In this document: one piece after another, positions 42,665 through 54,325 of the stretch | Position numbering within the stretch: the first letter of the stretch is position 1 | How the letters are laid out: the number at the start of each line of letters is the position of its first letter | Source of the DNA: Mytilus californianus | Taxonomy: Eukaryota > Mollusca > Bivalvia > Mytilida > Mytilidae | Assembly (NCBI RefSeq): GCF_021869535.1 | Contig: NW_026262593.1 | Span: 69,466,322 to 69,530,321, forward strand | Length of the DNA stretch: 64,000 nt | Direction of reading: 5' to 3' | Made by a program: the position numbers and the translations under genes | The notes under the pieces: generated by a model | Databases searched by the model: none | Told to the model about the DNA's origin: nothing | Seen by the model: the letters and a program-made list of their open reading frames with translations, nothing else

Positions 42665-43165
42665 GTCCCCCGCATAACGCGTTGCGGGGGACATGGAAAT
42701 ACCGGGCGTCCGTCCGTGTATCCGTCTGTGTGTCCGTCCGTCCGTCCGTCCGTCCGGTCATGTTAGCGCTCTCACAGGTACAATTCTTGCCAGATTTTTA
42801 TAAAACTTATACTATAGATTAATATCAGAAATATCTCGGGCAAGTTCTATAATGAAGCCGATCGACTTTTTTAAAAGAGTTATGCCCCTTGGAAATATTA
42901 AATTTATTGAAAATGGAGGCGTTAGCGCTCTCACGGGTACAATTCTTGCCAGATTTTTATAAAACTTATACTATAGGTTAATATCGTTAGCGCTCTCACG
43001 GGTACAATTCTTGCCAGATTTTTATAAAACTTATACTATAGGTTAATATCAGCAATATCTCGGACAAGTTCTATAATGGTGGCCGATCGACTTTTTTTAA
43101 AAGAGTTATGACCTTTTGAAAATATAAAATATGTGCAACGCGGGGGACATTGGAACTCTGTTCTT
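42664..43165 (+). mobile_element. Pearl-like element D
   Basis: Starts with the palindrome-bearing 'acgcgttgcgggggacatgg' and 'ataccgggcgtccgtccgtg'. Core copies contain 'ttagcgctctcacgggtaca', 'attcttgccagatttttata' and 'aaaagagttatg'. Ends 'gtgcaacgcgggggacattg'. Same family as 25390-26080. Confidence 0.8.
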
Positions 43166-43654
43166 ATATTTAATTTATTATACTTAATGTTCTGTTATTA
43201 CTGTCTATTAAATTTCAAATTCAAAGTTATAAACTATGACGTCTTGTATATAACAATTATCAGTATTCATTAAAGCGAACACTTGAGCAAGCGTCTCCGT
43301 GAAGGGTAATAGAGTATTTGCCATGGGATAGAGTAAATTGTCTCCCTCGTATTAACCAATCAAAATCTGGCATTTTGACGAAGACTAATAATTAGATTGT
43401 CTTTAATTTCTTCTAATTTCCAGTTATTTTCACTTAACTGATGTGTTCATACTCTTATTCATATGATTTTATAATAACAGTGGTTTCTACATAACAGAGG
43501 GGAAGCATGTATAAACTACTGTACTTGTAAATCGTATATTATTTCATGATAACGTATCATTATATTTTATATATGGTAAGCATTCCACATTATTTTTTTT
43601 CCCATTTTGGTAAAAAAAAAATTCATGATAAGATGGTGTTCAACACAGGATATA
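43166..43654. other. No gene recognised
   Basis: AT-rich DNA between element D and the palindrome. Contains 'gaagggtaatagagtatttg', which echoes the hairpin element at 42531 but is not paired here. Confidence 0.4.
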
Positions 43655-44159
43655 ACCGCGCTGAAGTACGTTCATTATTCATTTTTCATTATTCAAAATT
43701 CAATAACGAATAATGAAATAGTTCACTATTCACTATTCAATGTTAAGTGATGAATAATGAATAATGAAATAGTTTATGTTTCATTATTCAAGTTGAAGCG
43801 GTGAATAGTGAAATAAAAATAAAAAAAATGACTGTGACACTATATAGCTATATCCCGTATTTCTAAATTAGTCTTTTTGGAGTTATCTAACAAATATTCA
43901 ATTGATATCAGAAAAAATAAATAAAAACACTCTTTAAATTTTAATTTGATTTATTTATCTGGTTCTTAGTTTCGGAGGATAAACTAGTAGGTTTTCGTAA
44001 CTATTTTTAACAGAAATTCCTTGGTTCAATGTATGGACGACCTGAATACCAAAACATATATATATATATAAATTAAAATACTCTATGTGGTCTTTTTTTA
44101 TTTTCACTGGACCTTTGCTATTCTTCATCCTCTAATTATAGATATAACAAGTCGATTGT

Positions 44160-46260
44160 TCAGCAATGACCATTAGAGGGGTTACGGAGGACCTAAATGC
44201 CAAAATACGCGTGAAAATTAAGAAATAGCCAATTTTAATAATGAAATGGATATTTTGAATAATGGAATGGACTGCTGCGACCCTCTAGCCCCTAATTATA
44301 GATATACCTTATACCTCATTCGAAAGCTTATTAAGAGAGAAACAAAAGGTATATAGTCAATATGTTCCGAAACGCATATTAGAGGAGTAACGAAGGACCT
44401 AAATATCGAAATACGCGTGAACATTAAGAAATAGCTTATTTTTAATAATGGAATGGACTGCTGCAACCCGTCAGCCCCTAATCGAGGAAATATTTATACA
44501 CCAAATAAAAGCTTATTGATAGAGGAATAAACTGAGTATAAACGATATGTGCCGCAATGACCATTAGAGGGGTTACGGAGGGCCTAAACGCCAAAATACG
44601 CGTGAAAATTAAGAAATAGCCAATTTTGAATAATGAAATGGATATTTTGAATAATGGAATGGACTGCTGCGACCCTTTAGCCCCTAATTATAGATATACC
44701 TTATACCTCATTCGAAAGCTTATTAAGAGAGAAACAAAAGGTATATAGGCAATATGTTCCGCAACGCATATTAGAGGAGTAACGAAGGACCTAAATATCG
44801 AAATACGCGTGAACATTAAGAAATAGCTTATTTTGAATAATGGAATGGACTGCTGCAACCCGTCAGCCCCTAATCGAGGAAATATTTATACACCAAATAA
44901 AAGCTTATTGATAGAGGAATAAACTGAGTATAAACGATATGTGTCGCAATGACCATTAGAGGGGTTACGGAGGGCCTAAATGCCAAAATACGCGTGAAAA
45001 TTAAGAAATAGCCAATTTTGAATAATGAAATGGATATTTTGAATAATGGAATGGACTGCTGCGACCCTTTAGCCCCTAATTATAGATATACCTTATACCT
45101 CATTCGAAAGGTTATTAAGAGAGAAACAAAAGGTATATAGTCAATATGTTCCGAAACGCATATTAGAGGAGAAACGAAGGACCTAAATATCGAAATACGC
45201 GTGAAAATTAAGAAATAGCTTATTTTGAATAATGGAATGGACTGCTGCAACCCGTCAGCCCCTAATCGAGGAAAAATTTATACACTAAATAAAAGCTTAT
45301 TGATAGAGGAATAAGCTGAGTATAAACGATATGTGCCGCAATGACCATTAGACGGGTTACGGAGGACCTAAATGCCAAAATACGCGTGAAAATTAAGAAA
45401 TAGCCAATTTTGAATAATGAAATGGATATTTTGAATAATGGAATGGACTGCTGCGACCCTTTAGCCCCTAATTATAGATATACCTTATACCTCATTCGAA
45501 AGCTTATTAAGAGAGAAACAAAAGGTATATAGTCAATATGTTCCGCAACGCATATTAGAGGAGTAACGAAGGACCTAAATATCGAAATACGCGAGAACAT
45601 TAAGAAATAGCTTATTTTTAATAATGGAATGGACTGCTGCAACCCGTCAGTCCCTAATCGAGGAAAAATTTATACACCAAATAAAAGCTTATTGTTAGAG
45701 GAATAAACTGAGTATAAACGATATGTGCCGCAATGACCATAAGAAGGGTTACGGAGGACCTAAATGCCAAAATACGCGTGAAAATTAAGAAATAGCCAAT
45801 TTTGAATAATGAAATGGATATTTTGAATAATGGAATGGACTGCTGCGACCCTTTAGCCCCTAATTATAGATATACCTTATACCTCATTCGAAAGCTTATT
45901 AAGAGAGAAGCAAAAGGTATATAGTCAATATGTTCCGCAACGCATATTAGAGGAGTAACGAAGGACCTAAATATCGAAATACGCGTGAACATTAAGAAAT
46001 AGCTTATTTTGAATATTGGAATGGACTGCTGCAACCCGTCAGCCCCTAATTGAGGAAAAATTTATACACCAAATAAAAGCTTATTGGTAGAGGAATAAAC
46101 TGAGTATAAACGATATTTGCCGCAATGACCATTAGAGGGGTTACGGAGGGCCTAAATGCCAAAATACGCGTGAAAATTAAGAAATAGCCAATTTTGAATA
46201 ATGAAATGGATATTTTGAATAATGGAATGGAATGCTGCGACTCTTTAGCCTCTAATTATA
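44160..46260 (+). repeat. Satellite array in left palindrome arm, about 392-bp higher-order unit
   Basis: The anchor GCAATGACCATTAGAGGGGT occurs near 44163, 44554, 44946, 45338, 45730 and 46122, giving a period of 391-392 bp. Each unit is a diverged dimer of about 196-bp halves. Half one: 'gcaatgaccattagaggggt', 'aaatagccaattttgaataa'. Half two: 'gcaacgcatattagaggagt', 'aaatagcttattttgaataa'. AAATACGCGTGAA is kept in both. Short reading frames here are shadows of the repeat. Confidence 0.92.
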
Positions 46261-46261
46261 G

Positions 46262-47010
46262 TTAGCCCCGGCGTAGTATATTTCTAGGATTTTGATTGGT
46301 TAACGCACGTCGTTACAAAACCCATAGCCCCTGGGTGTTGCTAACCCATATACCCGGACGTTGCTACCCATTACAACGGGGAACATCACTCGCGTTTTCC
46401 TTAGTTGCATGGTTGTTCCTTGTAAAATATCGAATTCTGTAGATTATCCATGATGTCTGTAATTAAATATTTAATCAACTAACGATTTTATCTTATTATG
46501 TCGATCATTTGCACTCATTTTAGTTAATGCATCACTTGGCTGCCACATTGTCAATGAATGGGACTACTGACCTAGCTATGCAAATGACCCACGTTGACGT
46601 CACACCGTCTATGATGTAACTCTCACAACATTGAGCGCCAAATTCGACCCATTCCCGTTTCTCTGTCTCTGGATTAAAAATGTCTTGTATTTGACTACTT
46701 GTAGGGTTCTACCAAAGGTAGTACCCTACACCCCGTTAAAAATATGTCAAATTCCCAAATTTCAATAAAAGATTTTTAAAAAATAAAAAAACGTTGCTTT
46801 CACGTTACATTTTGTGGTTGAATTTCTCTAAAAATCGCAATATTTGGACTAAGACCGGGGATAAATTCGTTATCTACGTTCATATCCGTAGATATGGATA
46901 TTTTAACACCCTTCAGTACCCTGTACACCCTTCGGCTTCGCTTCAGGGTGTACTTGGTTACTTCAGGGTGTTAAAATATCCATATCTGCGGATATGAACG
47001 TAGATAACTT
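46262..47010. mobile_element. Insertion of about 750 bp with a nested hairpin, left arm only
   Basis: Starts 'gttagccccggcgtagtata' and ends in a long hairpin (about 46870-47008). The arms are 'gttatctacgttcatatccg' plus 'tagatatggatattttaaca', and their reverse complement. An inner hairpin of CTGTACACCC and GGGTGTAC lies around 'ttcggcttcgctt'. The right palindrome arm reads straight through the equivalent point (TAATTACAGATATACC), so it is an empty site. Confidence 0.8.
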
Positions 47011-47139
47011 ATAATATACCTTATACGTCATTCGAAAGCTTATTAATAGAGGAACAACAGGTATATAGTCATTATGTTCCGCAACGCCTATTAGAGGAGT
47101 TACGGAGGACCAAAATGTCGGAATACGCGTGAACATTAA

Positions 47140-48320
47140 GAAACAGCCTATATTAATGTTATAACCAATAAAAACAATCTTTAAAGATTTTACTACTGCG
47201 GTAAATTTATAACCTTAAAAGATAAGTTTGTTGATATGATCAATTTGTTTACATTAATCGTATCTAATTTTACGGGCTTTATAAACAACATCGCCATAAC
47301 AATTAGGGTGTGATATTCCACTTTTAATAAGAACTCAACAGAATACAGCCAGACTTTTGAACTAACTATTTGTATCTATGAAAGAATTTTTGTTGGAAAA
47401 ATTTGGTTGATTATATAGGGAATCACTGAAGCATGCCCCCTCTTAGGCTTATGAAAATTTCTGGATCCGCTACTGCCATTTACTGTAAATGTTTTAAATT
47501 TATCAATCAAATATAATTCAAACGGATCTTTACTGAGTTTGGCCATTAAGTGTGATTTATAACAGTACAACAATAAGCATATATATAGAAAAGCAAAGAA
47601 TATGGGGTATCCATCCATGACACAAAATCAGTACATGCATAGCAAAAAAAAACCAAAAAACAAACACACAAAATACAAAGGAACAGTGCTTTCATTGATG
47701 TTCTTCATCCCTAAATCATAGTGAGGCCTTCAACACGGAGTAGCATATTTCCCGCTTTCATTACAGAAGAACCTTTGTATGATTTGAAGCAATTAAATAT
47801 GCGACCATATGGTAATATAGTGTATAGAGTCGAAAATATAATAACTGTCAACCGAATTAAACGGACAATCAAAAGCACGTAATTTACCCAAAACATCCCA
47901 ATAGTTTATGACACTCCAAAAAAAAGTTAATTGCATTACTTTCATATGCTTTATTACAAAAATTAATAACAAGTTTTGTAATATAAGTAAGGGGACAAAT
48001 TAACAGCCAACAAAGATTAGAAGTAGAACATTTGCTAGAACCCGAGAGGAAACAAAATATGAACGGTTTTTTGTGTGTGTAGTTTAGGATGTCAATACAT
48101 AGTAGGGACTTTCAAATTTCAGAGGAGTCCTCTAGCTGTGCGGTGGTAATGACATGGTTATTTACTATTTGACTTTGTATGGAATGTACGGTCTTGAATA
48201 TTTTTGAATGAGTAATCACATTCTTAAGGACTTCCGTGACGTATTTACGTCATACCACCACCACATCGTTGGCTGCTTTGTCGGCAGGTACGAACACAAA
48301 ATGCTTTGCGATACTTAAAT
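47140..48320 (-). pseudogene. GIPMG reverse transcriptase relic, left palindrome arm
   Basis: The minus strand from about 48320 contains PADKAANDVVVV (VPADKAxNxVVV block), later VINYLDVLDK-like and FDCPFNSVDSYDI sequence. Then YCYKSHLMAKLSKDPFELYL with IDKFKTFTV follows, and after a family I insertion the C-terminal YGDVVYKARKIRYD region (about 47350-47230). Stops and frameshifts throughout. The GIPMG segment seen in the right arm is missing here, replaced by an unrelated frame. Confidence 0.7.
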
Positions 48321-48715
48321 TTTGTTTTTAGTCCTAGAATTGGAAGTATTACTTAATTTTGTTTATTTCTTAATAATTTTCAAAATGTGATATGCGGATA
48401 TTTACAATATTTAGACATTTTGATATTGAAATATGAATCAAGTGACTTTTTGTCAGATTTCTCTTGTTTACACCAATTTTCACAATAGGATGAAAAAGAA
48501 CCTTTAATGACCTGACGACACACTTTCCAATTTTTTTCGACGGGAAACAAAATTTTATCTTTTTTTCCGAATGTTTATAACTTATAGGAGCATTAATTTC
48601 TATACTGACGTCTTATGTATCTGACGCATAATTAAAAATTAAACTTGTACTGGATTTTTGTATATGTATAAGAAATTATAGGTAATTCTTAATTATCAAA
48701 ATATGGAGGTAATAT

Positions 48716-49165
48716 AAAAAATGTTGGTATGATTGCCAATGAGACAACTCTCCACAAGAGACCAAATGACATAGAAATTAACAACTATAGGTCACCGTAC
48801 GGCTTCAACAATGAGCAAAGCCGCACAGTCAGCTATAAAAGGCCCCGAAATGACAATGTAAAACAATTCAAACGAGAAAACTAACGGCCTAATTTATGCA
48901 CAAAAAATGAACGAAAAAAAAATATGTAACACATAAACAAACGACAACCACTGAATTACAGGCTCCCGACTTAGGACAGGCACATACATACATAATGTGG
49001 CGAAGTTAAACATGTTAGCGGGATCCCAACCTTCCCCTAACCTAGGACAGTGGTGTAACAGTACAACACAAGAACGAACTATAAAAATCAGTTGAAAAAG
49101 GCTTAACTCATCAGATGGATAAAAATACAAATAATACAAATACAAGTGGACGTGGCCGGGTACTT
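48716..49165 (+). mobile_element. Dispersed repeat family A inserted in left palindrome arm only
   Basis: A full family A series ('gttggtatgattgccaatga' ... 'cagtggtgtaacagtacaac' ... 'ctcatcagatggataaaaat'). The right arm at the equivalent point (about 50820-50835) reads straight across, AATATGGAGGTATAATG in left-arm orientation. That gives an empty site and suggests a short TATA/TAATA duplication at the insertion. Confidence 0.85.
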
Positions 49166-49445
49166 GTATAATGTTTTGAACGGTAGAGTCATTAAAAATA
49201 CTAGAAAAAATAATGTAAGTGTAATTTATTCTAAGAAAATACATTTTATGATCTTTGTTTATTCGAAGGAATAGTCTATGGTGACAAACAGCTGTAATGC
49301 TACGTGAAAACATGTATATTGGACTAAAACACGATTTTTTTTCGAACTCGTTATAAATATTATGTATTTAACTGATTGGCATTTGAACCAGTTTGCACAA
49401 TAATTGATGTCTACCATTGTTTTTAAATATATTATATATATATAT

Positions 49446-50620
49446 ACAAGTCTAAATTGAAAACAACGTTCAAACCTATGATTGCGTTGGATAAAAACCG
49501 CAATTTTGATAAGTGTGCATGCAAAACAAATTTCTTGGTAGAGGGGTCTAAATACAGCACAAACAACATTTTCCAAAAGACCAAATGAGTGAAAAAGTAT
49601 TTTTTTTACAAAACGCATTTGACTAACGGGTAGAACGATAGATGTTCTTCACCCCTGCTGACTGCCATTGGCGATTGCCAAATAAATTTATCACCAGATG
49701 TAACAAAATGGATCTTAATATTAATTTAATACCAAACAGAAAACAATAAACTTGCGGAAAAGATGGTATACCACAAACATGAGGTGCAAAAATTTGTACA
49801 CCATATCCGGATTTCGACAATAATGTCTCTTCAGTGATGTTAGGGATCGAAACTGTACTTGGAAGGCCATATGATTTACCTCAATTTAGGATAGACTCTT
49901 GAATTTTGAGGAGTCGAAATAGGATGAACGGATCATAAAAACCCGAAGGAAAATATAATACAAGCCCAAACAAAAAATTTAAACAAGTCTAAATTGAAAA
50001 CAACGTTCAAACCTATGATTGCGTTGGATAAAAACCGCATTTTTTATACTTTTGCATGGAAAACAAATTTCTAGGTAGAGGGATCGAAATACAGCACAAA
50101 CAACATTTTCCAAAAGTTCAAAAAAGTTACAAAATATATATTAACAAAACGCATTTGACTAACAGGTAAAACAACAGATGTTCTTCAACCCTGCTGACTG
50201 CCATTGGCGATTGCCAAATAAATTGATCACCAGATGTAACAAAATGGATCTTAATATTAATTTAATACCAAACAGAAAACAATAAACTTGCGGAAAAGAT
50301 GGTATACCACAAACATGAGGTGCAAAAATTTGTACACCATATCCGGATTTCGACAATAATGTCTCTTCAGTGATGTTAGGGATCGAAACTGTACTTGGAA
50401 GGCCATATAATTTACCTCAATTTAGGATAGACTCTTGAATTTTGAAGAGTCGAAATAGGATGAAGGATCATATAAACCCGAAGGAAAATATAAATCAAGC
50501 CCAAACAAAAAATATAAACAAGTCTAAATTGAAAACATTGTTCAAACCTATGATTGCGTTGGATAAAAACCGCAATTTTTATACGTGTGCATGTAAAACA
50601 AATTTCTAGGTAGATGTTCT
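49446..50620. repeat. About 536-bp direct repeats in the palindrome spacer
   Basis: Units begin with ACAAGTCTAAATTGAAAAC at 49446, 49983 and 50518 (spacing 537 and 535). The third is cut down by an internal deletion joining 'tttctaggtaga' to 'tgttcttaaaccctgctgac'. The two 65-codon minus-strand frames at 49623-49820 and 50159-50356 are the same repeat read twice, not genes. Confidence 0.9.
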
Positions 50621-51239
50621 TAAACCCTGCTGACTGTTCATCCTATGAAAAAAAAAATCGTGTTTTAATCCAATATACATGTTTTCACGTAGCATTACAG
50701 CTGTTTGTCACCATAGACTATTCCATCGAATAAACAAAGATCATAAAAGGTATTTTCTTAGAATAAAATACATTTACATTAGTTTTTCTAGTATTTTTAA
50801 TGACTCTACCGTTCAAAACATTATACCTCCATATTTTGATAATTAAGAACCACCTATAATTTCTTATACGTATACAAAAATCCAGTACAAGTTTAATTTT
50901 TAATTATTCGTCAGTTACATAAGACGTCAGTATAGAAATTAATACTCCTATAAGTTATAAACATTCGGAAAAAAAGAGATAAAATTTTGCTTTCCGTCGA
51001 AAATAAATTGGAAAGTGTGTCGTCAGGTCATTAAAGATTCTTTTTCATCCTATTGTAAAAATTGATGTAAACAAGAGAAATCTGACAAAAAGTCACTTGA
51101 TTCATATTTCAATATTAAAATGTCTAAATATTGTAGATATCCGCATATCACATTTTGAAAATAATCAAGAAATAAACAAAAGTAAGTAATACTTCCAATT
51201 TAGGACTAAAAACAAAATTTAAGTAATCGCAAAGAATTT

Positions 51240-52670
51240 TGTGTTCGTACCTGCCGACAAAGCAGCCAACGATGTGGTGGTGGTATGACGTAAATACGTC
51301 ACGGAAGTCCTTAAGAATGAAATTACTCATTCAAATATATTCAAGACCGTACACTTCATACATTGATAGTCAAATAGTAAATAACCATGTCACTACCACC
51401 GCACAGCTAGAGGACTCCTCTGAAATTTGAAAGTCCCTACTATGTATTGACATCCTAAACTACACACAAAAAAAACGTTCATATTTTGTTTCCTCTCGGG
51501 TTCTAGCAAATGTTCTACTTCTAATCTTTGTTGGCTGTTAATTTGTCCCCTTACTTATATTACAAAACTTGTTATTAATTTTTGTAATAAAGCATATAAA
51601 AAGTAATGCAATTAACTTTTTTTTGGAGTGTCATAAACTATTTGGATGTTTTAGATAAATTACGTGCTTTTGATTGTCCGTTTAATTCGGTTGACAGTTA
51701 TGATATTTTCGACTCTATAGACTATATTACCATATGGTCGCAGATTTAATTGCTTCAAATCATACAAAGGTTCTTCTGTAATGAAAACGGGAAATATGCT
51801 ACTCCGTGTTGAAGGCCTCACTATGATTTAGGGATGAAGAACATCAATGAAAGCACTGTTCCTTTGCTTTTTGTGTGTTTGGGTTTTTTTTGTTGCTATG
51901 CATGTACTGATTTTGTGTCATACCCCATATTCTTTGCTTTTCTATTATATATGCTTACTGTAATGATGTAATGAGATGATTAAAGCTTTAAACTGTCTTC
52001 TTGACAACACATATGTACGTTTCGGCAATAAATGTTACCGACATTATGTAGGTATTCCGATGGGCACAATTGCGCCTCTTTAAGACTTTTTGTTGTACTG
52101 TTATAAATCACAGTTTATGGCCAAACTCAGTAAAGATCCGTTTGAATTACATTTAATTGATACTTTTAAAACATTTACAGTAATTGGCAGTGGCGGATCC
52201 CGAAATTTTCATAAGTGGGGCCCACTGGCTGCCTTAGAGGGGACCCGCTCCAGTCATGCTTCAGTGATTCCCAGTATAATCAACCAAATTTTCCAACAAA
52301 AAGGAGGAGGCGGGAGATCATATCAACAAACTTATCTTTTAAGGTTATAAATTTACCACAGTAGTAAAATCTTTAAAGATTGTTTTTTTATTGGTTATAA
52401 CATTAATATAGGCTGTTTCTTAATGTTCACACGTATTTATTTCATAGATACAAATATTTAGTTTATAGGTGTATTCTGTAGAGTTTTTATTAAAAGTGGA
52501 ATATCACACCCTAATTGTTATGGCGATGTTGTTTATAAAGCCCGTAAAATTAGATACGATTAATGTAAACAAATTGATCATATCAACAAACTTATCTTTT
52601 AAGGTTATAAATTTACCACAGTAGTAAAATATTTAAAGATTGATTTTATTGGTTATAACATTAATAAAGG
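51240..52670 (+). pseudogene. GIPMG reverse transcriptase relic, right palindrome arm
   Basis: The plus strand reads FVPADKAANDVVVV, a stop, RKYVTEVLKNE. Later come VINYLDVLDKLRAFDCPFN and SVDSYDIFDS, then LLDNTYVRFGNKCYRHYVGI and PMGT with a one-base loss before APL. Next is FLLYCYKSQFMAKLSKDPFE, a family I insertion (about 52190-52315), and the tail YGDVVYKARKIRYD. The segment 'tcatatcaacaaacttatct' is duplicated at about 52317 and 52577. Mirror copy of 47140-48320; the two 5' ends face each other. Confidence 0.75.
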
Positions 52671-52679
52671 CTATTTCTT

Positions 52680-54325
52680 AATGTTCACGCGTATTGCGAC
52701 ATTTAGGTCCTCCGTAACTCCTCTAATAGGCGTTGCGGAACATATTGACTATATACTCTTTGTTCCTCTATTAATAAGCCTTCGAATGACGTATAAGGTA
52801 TATCTGTAATTAGGGGTTAAAGGGTCGCAACAGTCCATTCCATTATTCAAAATATCCATTCCATTATTCAAAATTGGCTATTTCTTAATTTTCACGCGTA
52901 TTTTGGCATTTAGGTCCTCCGTAACCCCTCTAATGGTCATTGCGGCACATATCGTTTATACTCAGTTTATTCCTCCATCAATAAGCTTTAATTTGGTGTA
53001 TAATTTTTTCCTTAATTAGGGGCTGACGGGTTGCAGCAGTCCGTTCCATTATTCAAAATATCCATTTCATTATTCAAAATTGGCTATTTCTTAATTTTCA
53101 CGCGTATTTTGGCATTTAGGCCCTCCGTAACCCCTCTAATGCTCATTGCGGCACATATCGTTTATACTCAGCTTATTCCTCTATCAATAAGCTTTAATTT
53201 GGTTTATAAATTTTTCCTCGATTAGGGGCTGACGGGTTGCAGCAGTCCATTCCATTATTCAAAATAAGCTATTTCTTAATGTTCACGCGTATTTCGATAT
53301 TTAGATCATTCGTTACTCCTCAAATATGCGTTGCGGAACATATTGACTATATACCTTTTGTTTCTCTCTTAATAAGCTTTCGAATGAGGTATAAGGTATA
53401 TCTATAATTAGGGGCTAAAGGGTCGCAGCAGTCCATTCCATTATTCAAAATATCCATTTCATTATTCAAAATTGGCTATTTCTTAATTTTCACGCGTATT
53501 CACATTTAGGCCCTCCGTAACCCCTCTAATGGTCATTGCGGCACATATCGTTTATACTCAGTTTATTCCTCTATCAATAAGCTTTAATTTGGTGTATAAA
53601 TTTTTCCTCGATTAGGGGCTGACGGGTTGCAGCAGTCCATTCCATTATTCAAAATAAGCTATATCTTAATGTTCACGCGTATTTCGATATTTAGGTCCTT
53701 CGTTACTCCTCTAATATGCGTTGCGGAACATATTGCCTATATACCTTTTGTTTCTCTCTTAATAAGCTTTCGAATGAGGTATAAGGTATATCTATTATTA
53801 GGGGCTAAAGGGTCGCAGCAGTCCATTCCATTATTCAAAATATCCATTTCATTATTCAAAATTGGCTATTTCTTAATTTTCACGCGTATTTTGGCATTTA
53901 GGTCCTCCGTAACCCCTCTAATGGTCATTGCGGCACATATCGTTTATACTCAGTTTATTCCTCTATCAATAAGCTTTAATTTGGTGTATAAATTTTTCCT
54001 TGATTAGGGGCTGACGGGTTGCAGCCGTCCATTCCATTATTCAAAATAAGCTATTTCTTAATGTTCACGCGTATTTCGATATTTAGATCATTCGTTACTC
54101 CTCAAATATGCGTTGCGGAACATATTGATTATATACCTTTTGTTTCTCTCTTAATAAGCTTTCGAATGAGGTATAAGGTATATCAATAATTAAGGGCTAA
54201 AGGGTCGCAGCAGTCCATTCCATTATTCAAAATATCCATTTCATTATTCAAAATTGGCTATTTCTTAATTTTCACGCGTATTTTGGCATTTAGGCCCTCC
54301 GTTACCCCTCTAATGGTCATTGCTG
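52680..54325 (-). repeat. Satellite array in right palindrome arm
   Basis: The same dimeric unit as 44160-46260 in reverse. The anchor CTAATGGTCATTGC(GG) (once CTAATGCTCATTGC) is near 52932, 53137, 53525, 53919 and 54310. The step is about 390 bp except the first, about 205 bp, which is a half-unit step. The frames at 53031-53225 and 53627-54007 (repeated LFKISISLFKIGYFL) are translated satellite. Confidence 0.9.

Noticed and set aside
48894..49313. 139-codon minus frame
   Set aside because: It runs across the end of the family A insertion into palindrome sequence, so it is a chimera of two repeats.
49623..50356. Two near-identical 65-codon minus-strand frames
   Set aside because: They are the two copies of the 536-bp spacer repeat. 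No domain, no start context and different C-termini.
53627..54007. 126-codon open frame with repeated LFKISISLFKIGYFL
   Set aside because: It is a translated stretch of the 392-bp satellite; the repeated peptide follows the DNA repeat, and the mirror arm does not keep the frame.
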